Source: Cryptomeria japonica
Lineage: Eukaryota; Streptophyta; Pinopsida; Cupressales; Cupressaceae
DNA length: 64,000 nucleotides
Direction: 5' to 3'
Assembly: GCF_030272615.1 (NCBI RefSeq)
Contig: NC_081412.1
Coordinates: forward strand, 98,829,796 to 98,893,795
The position numbers and the translations under genes are program-made. Under the pieces are notes generated by a model. The model was not told the DNA's origin. It worked only from the letters and a program-made list of their open reading frames with translations, and searched no databases. Shown here in pieces: positions 23,760-34,728 of the stretch; positions within the stretch are counted from its first letter, which is position 1; each line of letters begins with the position of its first letter.

Positions 23760-24880
23760 ATTTAGTCTATCCTGGTTGCAATGTAACAAAAGGAGACTTA
23801 ATTTCTCTAAAAATAACACTTCTACTATGAGTTACCTTTTGTGCAACAAGATCCCAAAGCTTGTATCCTTTCACACCATAACTATAACCGATGAAGATAG
23901 ATTTTACAACCTTATTCTCCATCTTTTTTCACTTCTCCTTAGGCACATATGCATATGTTTTGCAACCAAAAACTCTACGACGTCTCAATGAAGGCTTGTG
24001 ACCTGACCATGCTTCCATAGGTGTTTTATCAACAAGAGTTGATGTATGAGACCTATTAATCATGTAGCAAGTAGTGGCAATAGCTTCAGCCCAAATTTTT
24101 TGTTCTAGATCAACACCACTCAACATACTCCTAACCTTCTCCATCAATGTCCTATTCATTCTTTCTGGAACTCCATTTTGTTGTGGAGAATATGGAGTTG
24201 TCTTTTGTTTGTTACTGCCATGGTCTTTACCTAATCTATCAAAATAATTAGAGAAAAATTCACTGCCATTATTAGTTCTCAAACATTTAATTTTATTTCC
24301 AATCTGCAACTCAATGATTGCTTTAAATTCTTAAAAACGACTGAAAACTTTGGATTTACTCTTTAGAAAGTATACCCATGTCCTTCTATTAAAATTATCA
24401 ATAAATGAAACATAATATGTGGATTTTCCAATCGAAGAACATCTACAGGACCAAACACATCAAAATGAATAACATCCAAAACACCACAAGATTTATGAGA
24501 ACTTGAGTAAAATTGAACGCGGTTTTGTTTTCCATAAATGCAATGCTCATAGAAATCAAAGTCAATATTACAATCATTCAAACCTTCAACATGGTTTTTA
24601 TTTTTCAAGGTCTTCAAATCGTTCTCTCTAATGTGGCCAAGCCTCTGGTGCCATAACATAGTCTTCTCTGCAGGTAACTTTGTTTTACAAGAAAGAGAAC
24701 CCTTAGGTACCCAAAAGCCATGTCCATCCGCAGTAGGTGAAACCCTCAAATCTTCTGATGAAGTATCCACATATTTATTTTCTATAGAAGTGCTATTAAA
24801 CTCAATAGTGTATGCCTCTAGCTTATACAAAGTATCGAATGTGACACCTCTAGCAATCACCATAGCACCCTTAATCATCT
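23760..24880 (-). pseudogene. Copia B GAG-pre-integrase and integrase
   Basis: The zinc-finger module reads MLWHQRLGHIRENDLKTLKN and ends with CIYGKQNRVQF. The core follows with [11 protein letters not shown], then CLRTNNGSEFFSNYFDRLGK and TTPYSPQQNGVPERMNRTLM. The catalytic Asp of the second strand is replaced by Asn in RTNNGSEF, while the Glu in PERMNRT is kept. The two open pieces (23929-24309 and 24363-24878) are separated by a stop or shift. Confidence 0.88.
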
Positions 24881-25081
24881 TACATCTTGCATTAGAAAAA
24901 TACTACCTGCACACCCACATTTATTAGTTTTCTCTTAGATAATAAATTTATTTTAATCCAGAGATATGCAACACACCGTTAATCCTTTTATTCTACCATA
25001 AGGAAACTTGATCCTAGATTTACCTTGACCAACAATGTCTAAATGTGAATCATCACCCAAGTACACCTTACCTCCATTAAA

Positions 25082-25470
25082 TTATTCATATTTAGAAAAC
25101 CAATCTTTATTGGAAGTCACATGAAAAGATGCACCCAAGTCAATTAACCATGCATCATTACCTTCATGAGTAGCCAAAGCTACAACGAATGCATCACCAT
25201 CTTCCTTCTTAGACTTAGAATCAAAATCAAACTTCTTCTTTTTCTTCTTCTTTTCTTCTTTGTAGTCCTTATGGATGTGACTTGAATTAACACAATTCCA
25301 ACAAATAACTTTGGGCTTTCCAATAGATTTTGATCTCCCTTTGGATTTGGACTTATTGCACTTCTCATTCTTCTTGCCTTTTTCCTTTGGTCTTCCATGA
25401 ACAGTTAGGGTTTCCTTCGAACTGATGGATACCTTCCTCTGCATCTCTTCACCAATTGTCTCAAGACCTG
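25082..25470 (-). pseudogene. Copia B gag C terminus and protease start
   Basis: The sequence reads a basic region, a zinc knuckle CWNCVNSSHIHKDY, a lysine run and the protease start AWLIDLGASFHVTSNKDWF. The last Cys of the CCHC knuckle is Tyr, and the protease DSGAS has become DLGAS. The coding sequence stops matching gag above about 25470, where the element is truncated. Confidence 0.8.
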
Positions 25471-26165
25471 ATCATCAGTTTATCATAGAAGACATTTCAG
25501 ACTTGTATATAGAAATGGTTAATACTGTCTGTTTGACGCAAGCAACATTCAGGTCATCTTGGTTCAATTATTCCTCGATGCTTGTGCTAACTTGCAATAT
25601 CAAAACCCAAGAAAGTAGTGCTCAGGTCATCATGGTTCAATTGTACCATTGATGTTTGCACTCACTTCCCACATTTTAAAGGCTCAATGATGAAACAAAG
25701 CAATGACCACTTGACCAGTTCGATCATTGCATTGCATTTCATTTCGCATTTGCATTTCATTTTGCATGGGATAACAACACTCATCTTTTCCAAGGCCAAA
25801 GACTCCAACATGGTGTTATCTCTCTTATTACGTAATTGAGTACATACAATAACAAAAATAATCAATTCATTCATCCTACATGATAAGTTAGTTCATCTCA
25901 TATAACCACTGCATACTGAGACATCATTCATATAAAACATCCAAACATTAATTCATTTAGTTAGATCATTGCATTGCATCCATCTTCTCTCAAATCATAT
26001 AAAGTAGCATCATTGCATTGCATTCCATCCATCTCATATTAACATGCATGAGAAAATCATAAAAATATCATAAACATAGAAAGCATTGCATTGCACATAC
26101 ATCACATAGTAATTATAAGCATCACCATACATACTCACATTTGTACACTTTCAACCATCTTTCTA
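25471..26165. other. Unassigned insert between copia B and copia A
   Basis: Not gag, and not homologous to the copia B LTR. It holds two diverged copies of an AGGTCAT-TTGGTTCAATT segment about 73 bases apart (25551 and 25624) and several CATTGCATTGCAT motifs (25725, 25965, 26010, 26085). It may be a degraded leader or a separate filler sequence. No function can be stated. Confidence 0.35.
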
Positions 26166-26169
26166 AGTC

Positions 26170-27390
26170 TCTTGTTGTAGCATCTATATGCCTTTCTTCT
26201 GGTTGATTAACCAAGGAATGTCTCTCCATCACCTCTTGATTCAAACTTTCCCCAGTCTTCTTCATCTCCCCTGATATAATTTTTGTTATAAAAAAATATG
26301 AAATAATTCACAGTAGTAGGTCTTTTATACCATAGCTCATAAGGGGTCTTAGAGTTATTGACTCTAATTGTACTCTATTAAGAATATAGACAGACGTATG
26401 AATTGCTTTTTTCCAATATACATTAGGCAAATTAGTTTCTCTTAACATTTTCCTTGCCATCTCTTGGATTGTTTTATTCTTTCTTTCTACTATCCCATTC
26501 TATTGAGGGGTCCTAGGAGCAAACAATTGTCTCCTAATTCCATGATCTTCATAGAATTTCTCAAACTCATTTGAAGTAGATTCACCTCCTCTGTCAGATC
26601 TTAGACATTTGATATTAGCATCTACTTCATTCTCAACCATAGATTCAAAGGCTTTGAACTTATCTAGAGCTTTTTATTTTTCTTTAAAAAATGTAACCCA
26701 AGTCATTTTAGAGTAATCATTGATATGTAACATAAAGTACCTTTTACCATTGATTCCTTTTGTCTTGGTTAGTCTGCATAAGTCAATATTGTATCAACTC
26801 CAAGGGTTTTGTAGAAGAGCACTCCTTGTTAATAAATATTTTCCTACTTTTCTTTCCCATTTGACATTTCGTGGATAAGCTATTTGCAAGCTTGATGATT
26901 CTTGGCATATATCTTACCACATGCGTAGATAATATCTTCACCATGTTGTCAAAGTTGATGAGACCCATCTTCTTGTTCCATAGCCAACATTCACTAGTTT
27001 GTGCCATTAAACAACTTCTTCCTTAGCTTCCTTTAGATAATAAACATTACCATAATCCCTAGTACCTTCTGCAACTATTCACCCTTCCTAATTTCGCAAC
27101 ACTTGTCATGTAATGTAAGATTATATTATTTGTCACAAATCTAGCTAATACTGAGAATAATATGTTTAAATCCATTAACACAAATAACATCCTCTATCTT
27201 ATTCTATATATCAATTGTTATAGTACCTTTTTCATAGATTTGAGCAAAGCCTTCATCACCAAAATTCACTAATCGTTCATTCCACTTATTAAGGCTGATA
27301 AACTTCCCTTTTCCACCAGTCCTGTGATGAGAAAAACCATGGTCATTACCCAAATATTTGCATCTTCTTTTACATGAAAGGTAGTCCACA
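26170..27390 (-). pseudogene. Copia A protease and integrase
   Basis: Protease remnant at 27204-27389: DHGFSHHRTGGKGKFISLNK, with DHG where DSG is usual. Next is the GAG-pre-integrase module (CWLWNKKMGLINFDNMVKIL, 26783-27007). The integrase core (26330-26700) reads KCLRSDRGGESTSNEFEKFY, then RQLFAPRTPQ followed by a stop, then NGIVERKNKTIQEMARKM. The second Asp and the Glu of the DDE triad are kept. The frame also has a stop in the linker at about 26670. It continues beyond the copia B insertion into the RT at 20990. Confidence 0.87.
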
Positions 27391-27410
27391 CAATCATTGA
27401 ATTTTCAGTG

Positions 27411-27554
27411 TTTTTGTTATCCTGCAAGATACTTGACTTTTTGTTATTTTTGTTAGCCTGCAAGGTACCTGACTTTTCATTATTTTTGTTAGCCTGCAAG
27501 GTGCCCAACTTTTCATTGTTTTTGTTAGCCTACAAGGTACCTGACTTATTATTA
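27411..27554 (-). repeat. 36-bp tandem repeat encoding a 12-residue unit
   Basis: About four units of 36 bases (TTGTTAGCCTGCAAGGTACC plus 16 more on the + strand). Being a multiple of three, the array stays open on the minus strand and encodes GTLQANKNNEKS-like 12-residue repeats. It lies immediately upstream of the protease, in the gag-protease linker of copia A. Confidence 0.82.
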
Positions 27555-28185
27555 CAACCACACTACCAACATATTGCATTTACCATAAAACATTTGTGCC
27601 AACACCAATGACTTGAAAAGATAGGATTGCAACATCCACATCACATATAAGCTAAATCCCAAATTGTAAGGCCATATCTTCAAGCGCAGAGGAATGTAGA
27701 GCATTCTACGAGACAAAATTCAAAGTACTTTCCTGCATTTTCATACTTCACCAACCTGTAGAGACTAAAACATCCTTGTAAGAGAGATAGAACAGTAGCT
27801 TATAGAATGTACAAAACCATCAACATCATATCCACTTTATCACCACGCTTCTAATCCTCATCTTAATACTTCTAATCCTTGTCTTAATGCTTCTAATATT
27901 AATATGATATCATCATGATAGCATCTTTGTTAACAACAAGCAAGGCATGACATCCAATCATGAACTTCATCACCCTCATTATCCTTCAAAATAACACATC
28001 ATTATCATCATCATGCAAGTGCAAGCATCAATGACAACATACTGAATATCATCACCAAAATTAGGGTTGACATCCAATCATGGACTTCATCATAGCTTCA
28101 ATAAAATCTCTCTACACTATTGCACATGTGACATCAATAACGATGCAACATTGAGGGTTGACATCAATGACAACAATCTCCAACA
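27555..28185 (-). repeat. 5' LTR remnant of copia A
   Basis: The minus strand starts TGTTGGAGATTGTTGTC at 28185 and matches the 3' LTR of A for about 630 bases. It joins the gag-linker repeat directly, so the LTR end, primer site and most of gag have been deleted between them. Confidence 0.68.
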
Positions 28186-28187
28186 AT

Positions 28188-29220
28188 ATGGACACTTAAA
28201 CATGGTGTGCAAACTTAAGAAGACATTATATGGTCTCAAATAAGCTCCTAGGGCTTTGTATGCGAGACTAGACAAGTACTTACACCAACAAGGGATTCAA
28301 GAAAGGTACCGCAAAAAGAAATATTTATATAACAATTGAGGATGATAGAATTCTTATTGTTGTTGTATATGTTGATGATATAATATTTGGTGGAGATGAT
28401 GCAATTTGTAAGAGGTTTGGTAAAACGATGCAAAAAGAATTGAGATGTCTATGCTAGGTGAGTTTTCATCCTTTCTTGGAATTTAAATTACTTAGCTAAA
28501 CTATAGTATCTTTATCTCTCAAGCTAAGGAGATGCTGAAAAAGTTTGGTATAGAAATAAGTTGTCATTTGAGCAAATATGACGAGTCAACTCTGGTTTAT
28601 CAAACCTGATATTGATCTATGATTGGGGGGCTACTAAAATGATTGCATCTAGGTTTGACATTATGCATGTGGTATGTTTGGTGGCAATATTTTAATCTAA
28701 TCCAAAAGAAACTCATGTGGAGGTAGTCAAAAGAATCTTTAGATATTTGAAAAACTCCGAACTAAGGACTATAGTATCAACAAAGTAGTGATTTTGACTT
28801 GAACGCTTACACTGATATTGATTGGGTTGATAGTGTGGATGATATAAGAGTACCAGTGGTGGAGCCTTCTTTTTTGGAAGCTGATTAGTGTCATTGTTTA
28901 GCAAGAAGGACTCAGTGTCCTTGTCAACAATATAAGAAGAATATATAGTAGTAGCATCTTGCTGCACTCAAGTGTTGTGGATAAAGTGAATAAACAAGTA
29001 CAATTAATATTTTAAATAATTTGGTTATGCACTCTAGAAAAAAGCATATATCTATATGATATCACATTCTAAGAGAGAAATTTGCAAATCAAGAAGTGGA
29101 GTTTGAATATGTACCCACAAAGAATCAAATGGAAGACATTTTAATAAAAGATTTTTCAAAGGACACATTTGAGTATCTCAAATTGAAGTTAGGGGTTTTT
29201 AAACCTCCTTCCAAATAGAT
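28188..29220 (+). pseudogene. Copia C RT and RNase H fragment
   Basis: Plus-strand fragment starting inside the RT: VCKLKKTLYGLK followed by a stop and APRALYARLDKYLHQQG, then ILIVVVYVDDIIFGGDDAIC (catalytic box intact). It ends in RNase H with FANQEVEFEYVPTKNQMEDI and FSKDTFEYLKLKLGVFKPPS. Several frameshifts are present. It starts right at the outer end of the oppositely oriented copia A LTR, so its 5' part has been lost. Confidence 0.82.
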
Positions 29221-29430
29221 GTCTAGATAGTGCTTTGGTTTAGGGAGAGCAATTCAAGACATTTTTTTTTTTGGACTAACGAGGGCTACCTCTTAGGGTG
29301 AGTAGGTAGTGAGTTGATGCTCACAAGGGGGTATTTTTTTTATAGATTTTGATGAAGAACCCTTACTATTTTCCCTTGATATCAAAGAGGGAGAGATATT
29401 GGAGCACATAGTAGGTATTGCCATCAATGA

Positions 29431-29442
29431 CAAAGGGGAAAT
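29431..29442 (+). promoter_or_regulatory. Polypurine tract of copia C
   Basis: CAAAGGGGAAAT lies before an LTR start TGTTATAG. A second, similar tract (CCAAAGGGGGAGAT) occurs 177 bases downstream, before TGTTGCAG. Confidence 0.6.
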
Positions 29443-30340
29443 TGTTATAGATGTGGTGTTGTCATTGATGTCAACCCACGATATGATTGTTGATATAGTG
29501 CGGTGTATTTTCATCTGTGATATGAGTATTGTAGATCTGGAATATTAATATTATGATTATTGCACATATCAAGTAGTGTGTTATTGAATGTTCTTATTTG
29601 GATGTCCAAAGGGGGAGATTGTTGCAGTTGTGGTGATAGTGTGTTGAGATTGTATGCTTGAAAGTTCATGGTTAGATGTAAAAATGTGTTTATCTAAAGG
29701 CCATGGTTAGATGTCCAAATGTGATGCTTCTAATGTTCATGGTTGGATGTCAAAATGTTTGTGATTGATAAATTGTTGTAATGAAATAGCTCAAGAATGT
29801 TGTGTCATTTTTGGTGTCTCTAGCTCAAGAGATGGTACCAAATTTATCTACAATTAAATATATGGTTATACAGTTTGGAAGTAAGAAAAAGGAGGACATG
29901 TAGTCTATATATTTCTTATTTTATGTCACAAATGTCAACATAGTTATTTTCAGAGCATACAAAGTTAAGACAACTTTTTTGCTTATTGGGATGGGTTAGA
30001 GGAATGCTCCACACTTCTCTGCATATCAAATTTGGCTCTTGTGATTTGGATAACTTGCGCATATTATTTATATATTTTTTATCCTCAAAATTTTTAGGTG
30101 TTTAGATGTACAACAAATGTGAACCTAATTGTTATATCTTGAGACTATTTTGCTTGACATGCACATAGTGATTAATTTCAATATATATTGGTTTGAGCCA
30201 ACTTAATTGAACATATTAGTGTGAAAGAAGGGTCCAAGGATGATTTTAAAAATCATATTATGTCATTGTAAGTTTTTCATTGTGGTTTCTAATTTCTTTT
30301 GTATTGTTTGTTGGTTGGAGTGGATGTATTGAAGTCTAAG
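29443..30340 (+). repeat. 3' LTR of copia C
   Basis: The start TGTTATAGATGTGGTGTTGTC and following TTGATGTCAACCC match the copia A LTRs read on the opposite strand. The CATGGTTGGATGTC motif occurs several times (29665-29765). The end is estimated because the sequence becomes unalignable after about 30050. Confidence 0.55.
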
Positions 30341-30570
30341 TGGTTGTCTGGTTGACCTGGTATATTTATGCTTATGCCTCGTGGTTTTCACTAACATGAT
30401 GATGTGTCTCAAGGTGTTTTGGGTCCTTTTTATCTTCTATTTTGGGTCACAATTACTTCCTCTCCGTCGTAGAAGTTATTGAGCCAACCTTTTAGCTATT
30501 GCACATTTCATGTCTACATGTTTCATCTTGGCCGATTGGGAGAAGGTTTTTTGAGTTTTCTCCATGGTTT

Positions 30571-30958
30571 TGTGTAAATAAAATTGTGACCCTTGCAATT
30601 TTCAACTGCATTTAGGTCTTTGCATTAGCGGACAAATCCATAAGCCTGATTGGAGACCTAAAACATGCTCATGCCACAATAACTTGCATTTTCTATCATG
30701 TTGCACTATCTTTGAGATATTGCATGTACTAAATTAGGGTAGGACAGGGGCGTGGCGCCCTTGTCCCCCTATCCTAGCTATATTTTGGGCCCCCTTTGAT
30801 CCTCCCTTGCATTGAGCTTGTCAATTGTGAAGCAGGAAAAGTCTTCCTATATCGGCCTAAGACGAGAAAATACCTAAATACCCCTAATTGGAAAGTATAT
30901 AAGGAGCACTTCCCCTCCTATTTTCATAAGAAAAAATAAGTTGATAAGTCGATCATAA
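30571..30958 (+). repeat. Truncated gypsy-type LTR (copy x)
   Basis: Starts with a degraded TGTGTAAATAAAATTG and has the TTGCAATTTTC block, a GC-rich box (30740-30770) and a TATA box (TATATAAGG, 30896-30904) in the family order. It stops at about 30958, after CGATCATAA. Confidence 0.65.
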
Positions 30959-31685
30959 TGCGCTAACCCCCCTGACTTGGGACCTAGCCTTGATCGGTGT
31001 GGGCGCTTGTGCTGTGCACCCCTTCTTTTCCCCCAAAATAAACCTTAATCTAGACTAGCGTGGATGCTCGCGCCACGCGCCTATGCCCACCCCAAACCCT
31101 CTCTGAACCCTATTTCCCTGCATGCACTGGTGCTATTCACCAATGCTCACGCTAACCTAGGCACACACACGCTGAAACAACGATCAATGTGTCCACCCTG
31201 TTAGACTTTAACCCTAATTCTAGCCCTAAAATCTACCCTAAACCTATCAAATCATGAAGGAGGCTCAGGGTACATACCGATGGACCATAATGGGTGGGCC
31301 TCTCGTGACCTTAAATACTCTTCTCACATCTCTCTATGCATTAACCCTATCCAACTACCTTCCTTGAATGCTCTTATCCTAGGTGAATGTGAGATTTTCA
31401 AAAATCTCACATTCCTCTATGTATCCCTTCACCCAATGAATTTTTAATTCCTTTTTATTCCTCAAACCCCCATGCTCCCCTTTTGGAGAATTTTTAAATT
31501 CTCCTTCTCTTCATCCAAAGAATGTTTTTATTCCTTTTGTCTTCCCTAGGTGCATTGGGAAGCCTTCCCAATAAACCTTGAGGAGTCCTGTTGACTATTG
31601 TTTTGGCACACTTGCCAACAGTCAGGTAGTCAATGCGAACACTCACCACCTCTCATGAAAAGCAATAAGTTCTGGGGAATTGATC
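30959..31685. other. Non-coding, with an LTR fragment at 31309-31590
   Basis: 31309-31590 is collinear with 33895-34178 (shared CTCTTATCCTAGGTGAATGT, shared GGGAAGCCTTCCCAATAAAC), so it is an internal piece of the LTR found at 33400. The flanking C-rich sequence 30959-31300 is not recognised. Confidence 0.55.
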
Positions 31686-32768
31686 TGTCACAACCTGACT
31701 TAGACCCTAGTTATATTTACTTTACTATGCTAGTTACTTATACTGTTGACATTTTACACGTAATTATTTGATTAGCTTTTTCATGATGTTAGATGGTATT
31801 TTGTGGTTTAATGACATTAATGATGGTCAATTATTTTATAATATCATTATTTAATGATGATAAATTATTATTTTGAATTATGATCATTAATGATATTAAT
31901 GCTTTAATTAGATTTTAAACCTGATAATATGAATAATGCATTTTATTATCGTGATCTGACGACCTTTTGTTGAGTTGGAGTAAGTTGCAGGTTAATCGTC
32001 GAAGGCAGACATATGACCGAGGAGGGGTTTTTCTAGCTTGCCAGTAGCAACCTAAGTATTGGAACCTTGTGCAAAGTACCCAATTAGATAAGCAATTAGT
32101 AAATTAAATTAGGGAGCTTAATATAAAATGATAAAATAATATTATTAAAATAAAAAAAATAATAATAAGGATAAATTATTAAATATACAAGTATTTAATA
32201 TTACAATCAAGCTAGAAATTAATTATAATATAATTATTAAAAAGTGAGTAATTAAAAAAAATATAAGTTATTTGATAATTAAATTATAAAATAAATAAAA
32301 GCTATTTAAAGAGATAACATCTTGTAAATAATTAGAGGACTAATTTTTTTAAAAAGGGATTAATTCAAGGAATTTATTAAAATATTAATTAATAAAATAA
32401 TTTAAATATATATGTATAATCAAGATTATAAATTATATTTTCGACATGCAAGATACAATGCATGAGTAAATAGTAAGATACTAAATTTAGGGAAAATAAT
32501 GTGCTAAAAATATAAACGACATGCAAGGCATGATGAAAACTAAATAATTAAATTAGTAGATTATTTTCTTTAAAACTAAATCTTTAAAATCATGCTAACA
32601 AATTTGTGATTTAATTTAAGAATTATTTTGTGAGTTTTAATCATGCATTTTATAATTAAAAATTTGGTTTTATTTTTAGAACTTAATCATGCAATCAGTT
32701 AAATTTTATTTTTAGAGAATTTAATATTTATAAATATAGGGATAAATCTCTTATTTGATTCATTCCAA
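31686..32768. other. AT-rich non-coding sequence
   Basis: Begins with TGTCACAACC, which could be an LTR start, and becomes extremely AT-rich from 31740 on. No coding sequence and no second copy were seen. It may be the 3' UTR of the element that ends in the LTR at 33400. Confidence 0.35.
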
Positions 32769-32769
32769 T

Positions 32770-33262
32770 TCCTCGTGAGTTCGGGGATCTGGGCTTCCGA
32801 GGTGACAAACACAAAAAAAACAGCCAAGACACCTTGGGACCCCAGGGTTCTAGGGTTCCAAGATGAAAGCCAAAAATACAAACAGACCTCAGGACTCCGG
32901 GGTTCCTAGGTGAAAAAAGAAAACCAAGCAAAACAACTTCGGGGTTTCGGGGTTGCCAAGACAACACAACTCCGGGATTCCAAAGTGACTGACAACAAAA
33001 CATGAAGAACTCAATATTTTGGGGTTCCTGAGTCCCGAGGCTTCAATGACAAAAGAGACAAGGCATGACTTCGGGACTCTGGGGATTCGGGGTTCCGAGG
33101 TTGTGATAAACATAACAAACGAAAACCTACCTCAGAACTCCAGGGTTTCGGGGTCAAACCAAACATAAAAACCACCTACTTCGGGACTTCGGGGTAGGAC
33201 TTAAAAAACAAACAAAGGACTCCTCGGGACTTCGGGGTTTTGAAGTTCTAGGCTGTCCAGGT
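32770..33262 (+). repeat. GC-rich minisatellite with A-rich spacers
   Basis: About nine degenerate units. Each combines a GC-rich core (ACTTCGGGACTCCGGGGTTC type) with an A-rich spacer of about 25-35 bases. It lies shortly upstream of a polypurine tract and LTR, the place where Tat elements carry hypervariable 3' UTR repeats. Confidence 0.75.
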
Positions 33263-33387
33263 AGAAACTAAAAAAATAAAGCTACATAAAGACAAAAGAA
33301 GAACCCATATTTTCAAGACAAGGAAACTAATGGGGTTAGGTATGCAGGGCATAACAAGTCCATCACCAAATTTTGCCGCTACTTAAA

Positions 33388-33399
33388 AGAGGGGAAAAA
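33388..33399 (+). promoter_or_regulatory. Polypurine tract before the LTR at 33400
   Basis: AAGAGGGGAAAA followed by TATAGACAATT (degraded TGTAGACA). This indicates the 3' LTR of a + strand element whose coding part is not present. Confidence 0.55.
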
Positions 33400-34728
33400 T
33401 ATAGACAATTAAATTAATTATTTTAATTAATTTAACCCTGTCACATAATTCATTTATTTAATTATGTTAATCCTTATTCTTCTCAATATTAATTAAATTT
33501 AATCTAATTAATATTGTCACTATAGTCCAATGATTGATTTATTTAATAAATCAATTTTCCTTTCTTCTTCTAAGGCAATCAAAATTAATTCTTCTTAATC
33601 TCCCCTTTTAATTAATTAATCTCAATTAATTAATTAATCCTTGTGATTCCTACAAATCACCTTTTTCTAATCCACCATTAGCCTAATTAATTCTTGTAGA
33701 AACTCTCTTAATCCCACTTATTTTTAATTCCCTCCACTCATTATCCCTCCTAGTCATATCCTCAAACAAGTACCACTTGCTCCAATCCCACCTAATCTCT
33801 CTCCTAATTCCTTCTAATCTCTCTTCTAATGGATTGCTAGTGGCTAATCCCCATGATTAGCCACAAAGTCAACTCCTTGTCCCCTCACTCCAACCACTTT
33901 CCTTAAATACTCTTCTCACATCTCTCAATGCATTCCCCCCCATCCAACTACCTTTCTTAAATTCTCTTATCCTAGGTGAATGTGAGATTTTCAAAAATGT
34001 CACATTCCTCTATGTATCCCTTCACCCAAGGAATTTTTAATTCCTTTTTATTCTTCAAATCCCCATGCTCTTCTTTTGGAGAATTTTAAAATTCTCCTTC
34101 TCTTCATCCAAGGAATGTTTTTATTCCTTTTGTCTTCCCTAGGTGCATTCAGAAGCCTTCCCAATAAACCTTGAGGAGTATGGAGACAAGAAATGCCTTT
34201 ATGGCATATCTCTTGGACTCCACACTTGTCTTATCAACCCTTCTTGATCCATGTGTGAGCTCACATGTAATCTTGGCCCTCCATCTTGGATCAATCCTAG
34301 CCCTCCATTTCTTCTCCCTTTCGTCTATAAATTGAGGACTCCACTCCTTCATTTGACATCTCCAAAATTTAGAAAGTTCATGCTATCATTTTGAGTCCAA
34401 GGAATCATCCAAGCACCTAGACTATAGCCAATTTCACACACATCCATCACTTAGTCATCCACCTTGCATATCCATTTCATCCTTAACTCATTCATCCCTA
34501 CATATTTTTAATCATTTTGTGCACAATTGGAGCGCCACCACATTCACTCAAGGAGCATATCAAATCAGGTTGGAGAAGGAGCACTACTTCGACCTCATCT
34601 CGCTCAATCCGAGGAACAAGTGAATATTTGTGAAGGTATAATGGTGTTTGTTGAGTTTATTTGAATGTTTTATGCATATTTGTATTCAAACTAGCCTTAT
34701 ATCTTTATGATAGTTTTCCCTTCGTTCA
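33400..34728 (+). repeat. LTR of the TGTAGAC family (copy a)
   Basis: Collinear with the LTR at 37671-38924 for its whole length: the same AATATTGTCACTATAGTCC, the same GCTAGTGGCTAAT, the same TATA box (CTATAAATTGAGGACTCC, here 34324-34341). It ends near CCTTCGTTCA at 34728 and is followed by ATACC. Confidence 0.75.

Larger units (their letters stand above)
21050..25470 (-). mobile_element. Copia element B, 5'-truncated
   Basis: Minus-strand copia inserted in the integrase-RT interval of copia A. It holds gag C terminus, protease, integrase, RT, RNase H, a purine tract and a 3' LTR, with no matching 5' LTR between 25470 and the resumption of A at about 26170. It is less decayed than A: one clear frameshift (near 23400) and a few stops. 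This fits its younger place in the nest. Confidence 0.78.
16744..28185 (-). mobile_element. Copia element A, split by two later insertions
   Basis: Minus-strand copia read downwards: LTR remnant 27555-28185, gag linker and protease (27204-27550), integrase (26300-27010), then an interruption by copia B (about 21050-26160), RT/RNase H (19500-20990), polypurine tract (19261-19275), a solo LTR insertion (17715-19185) and the 3' LTR (16744-17707). The two A LTR copies are clearly homologous. Gag proper and the 5' leader are missing, so there is a deletion next to the 5' LTR remnant. Confidence 0.75.

Noticed and set aside
27411-27554. CRISPR-like array
   Set aside because: Units are directly adjacent without spacers, lie in coding sequence of a copia element, and the genome is plant-like.
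32728-33113. Minus-strand ORFs in the GC-rich array
   Set aside because: Repeat-driven open frames without recognisable domains.
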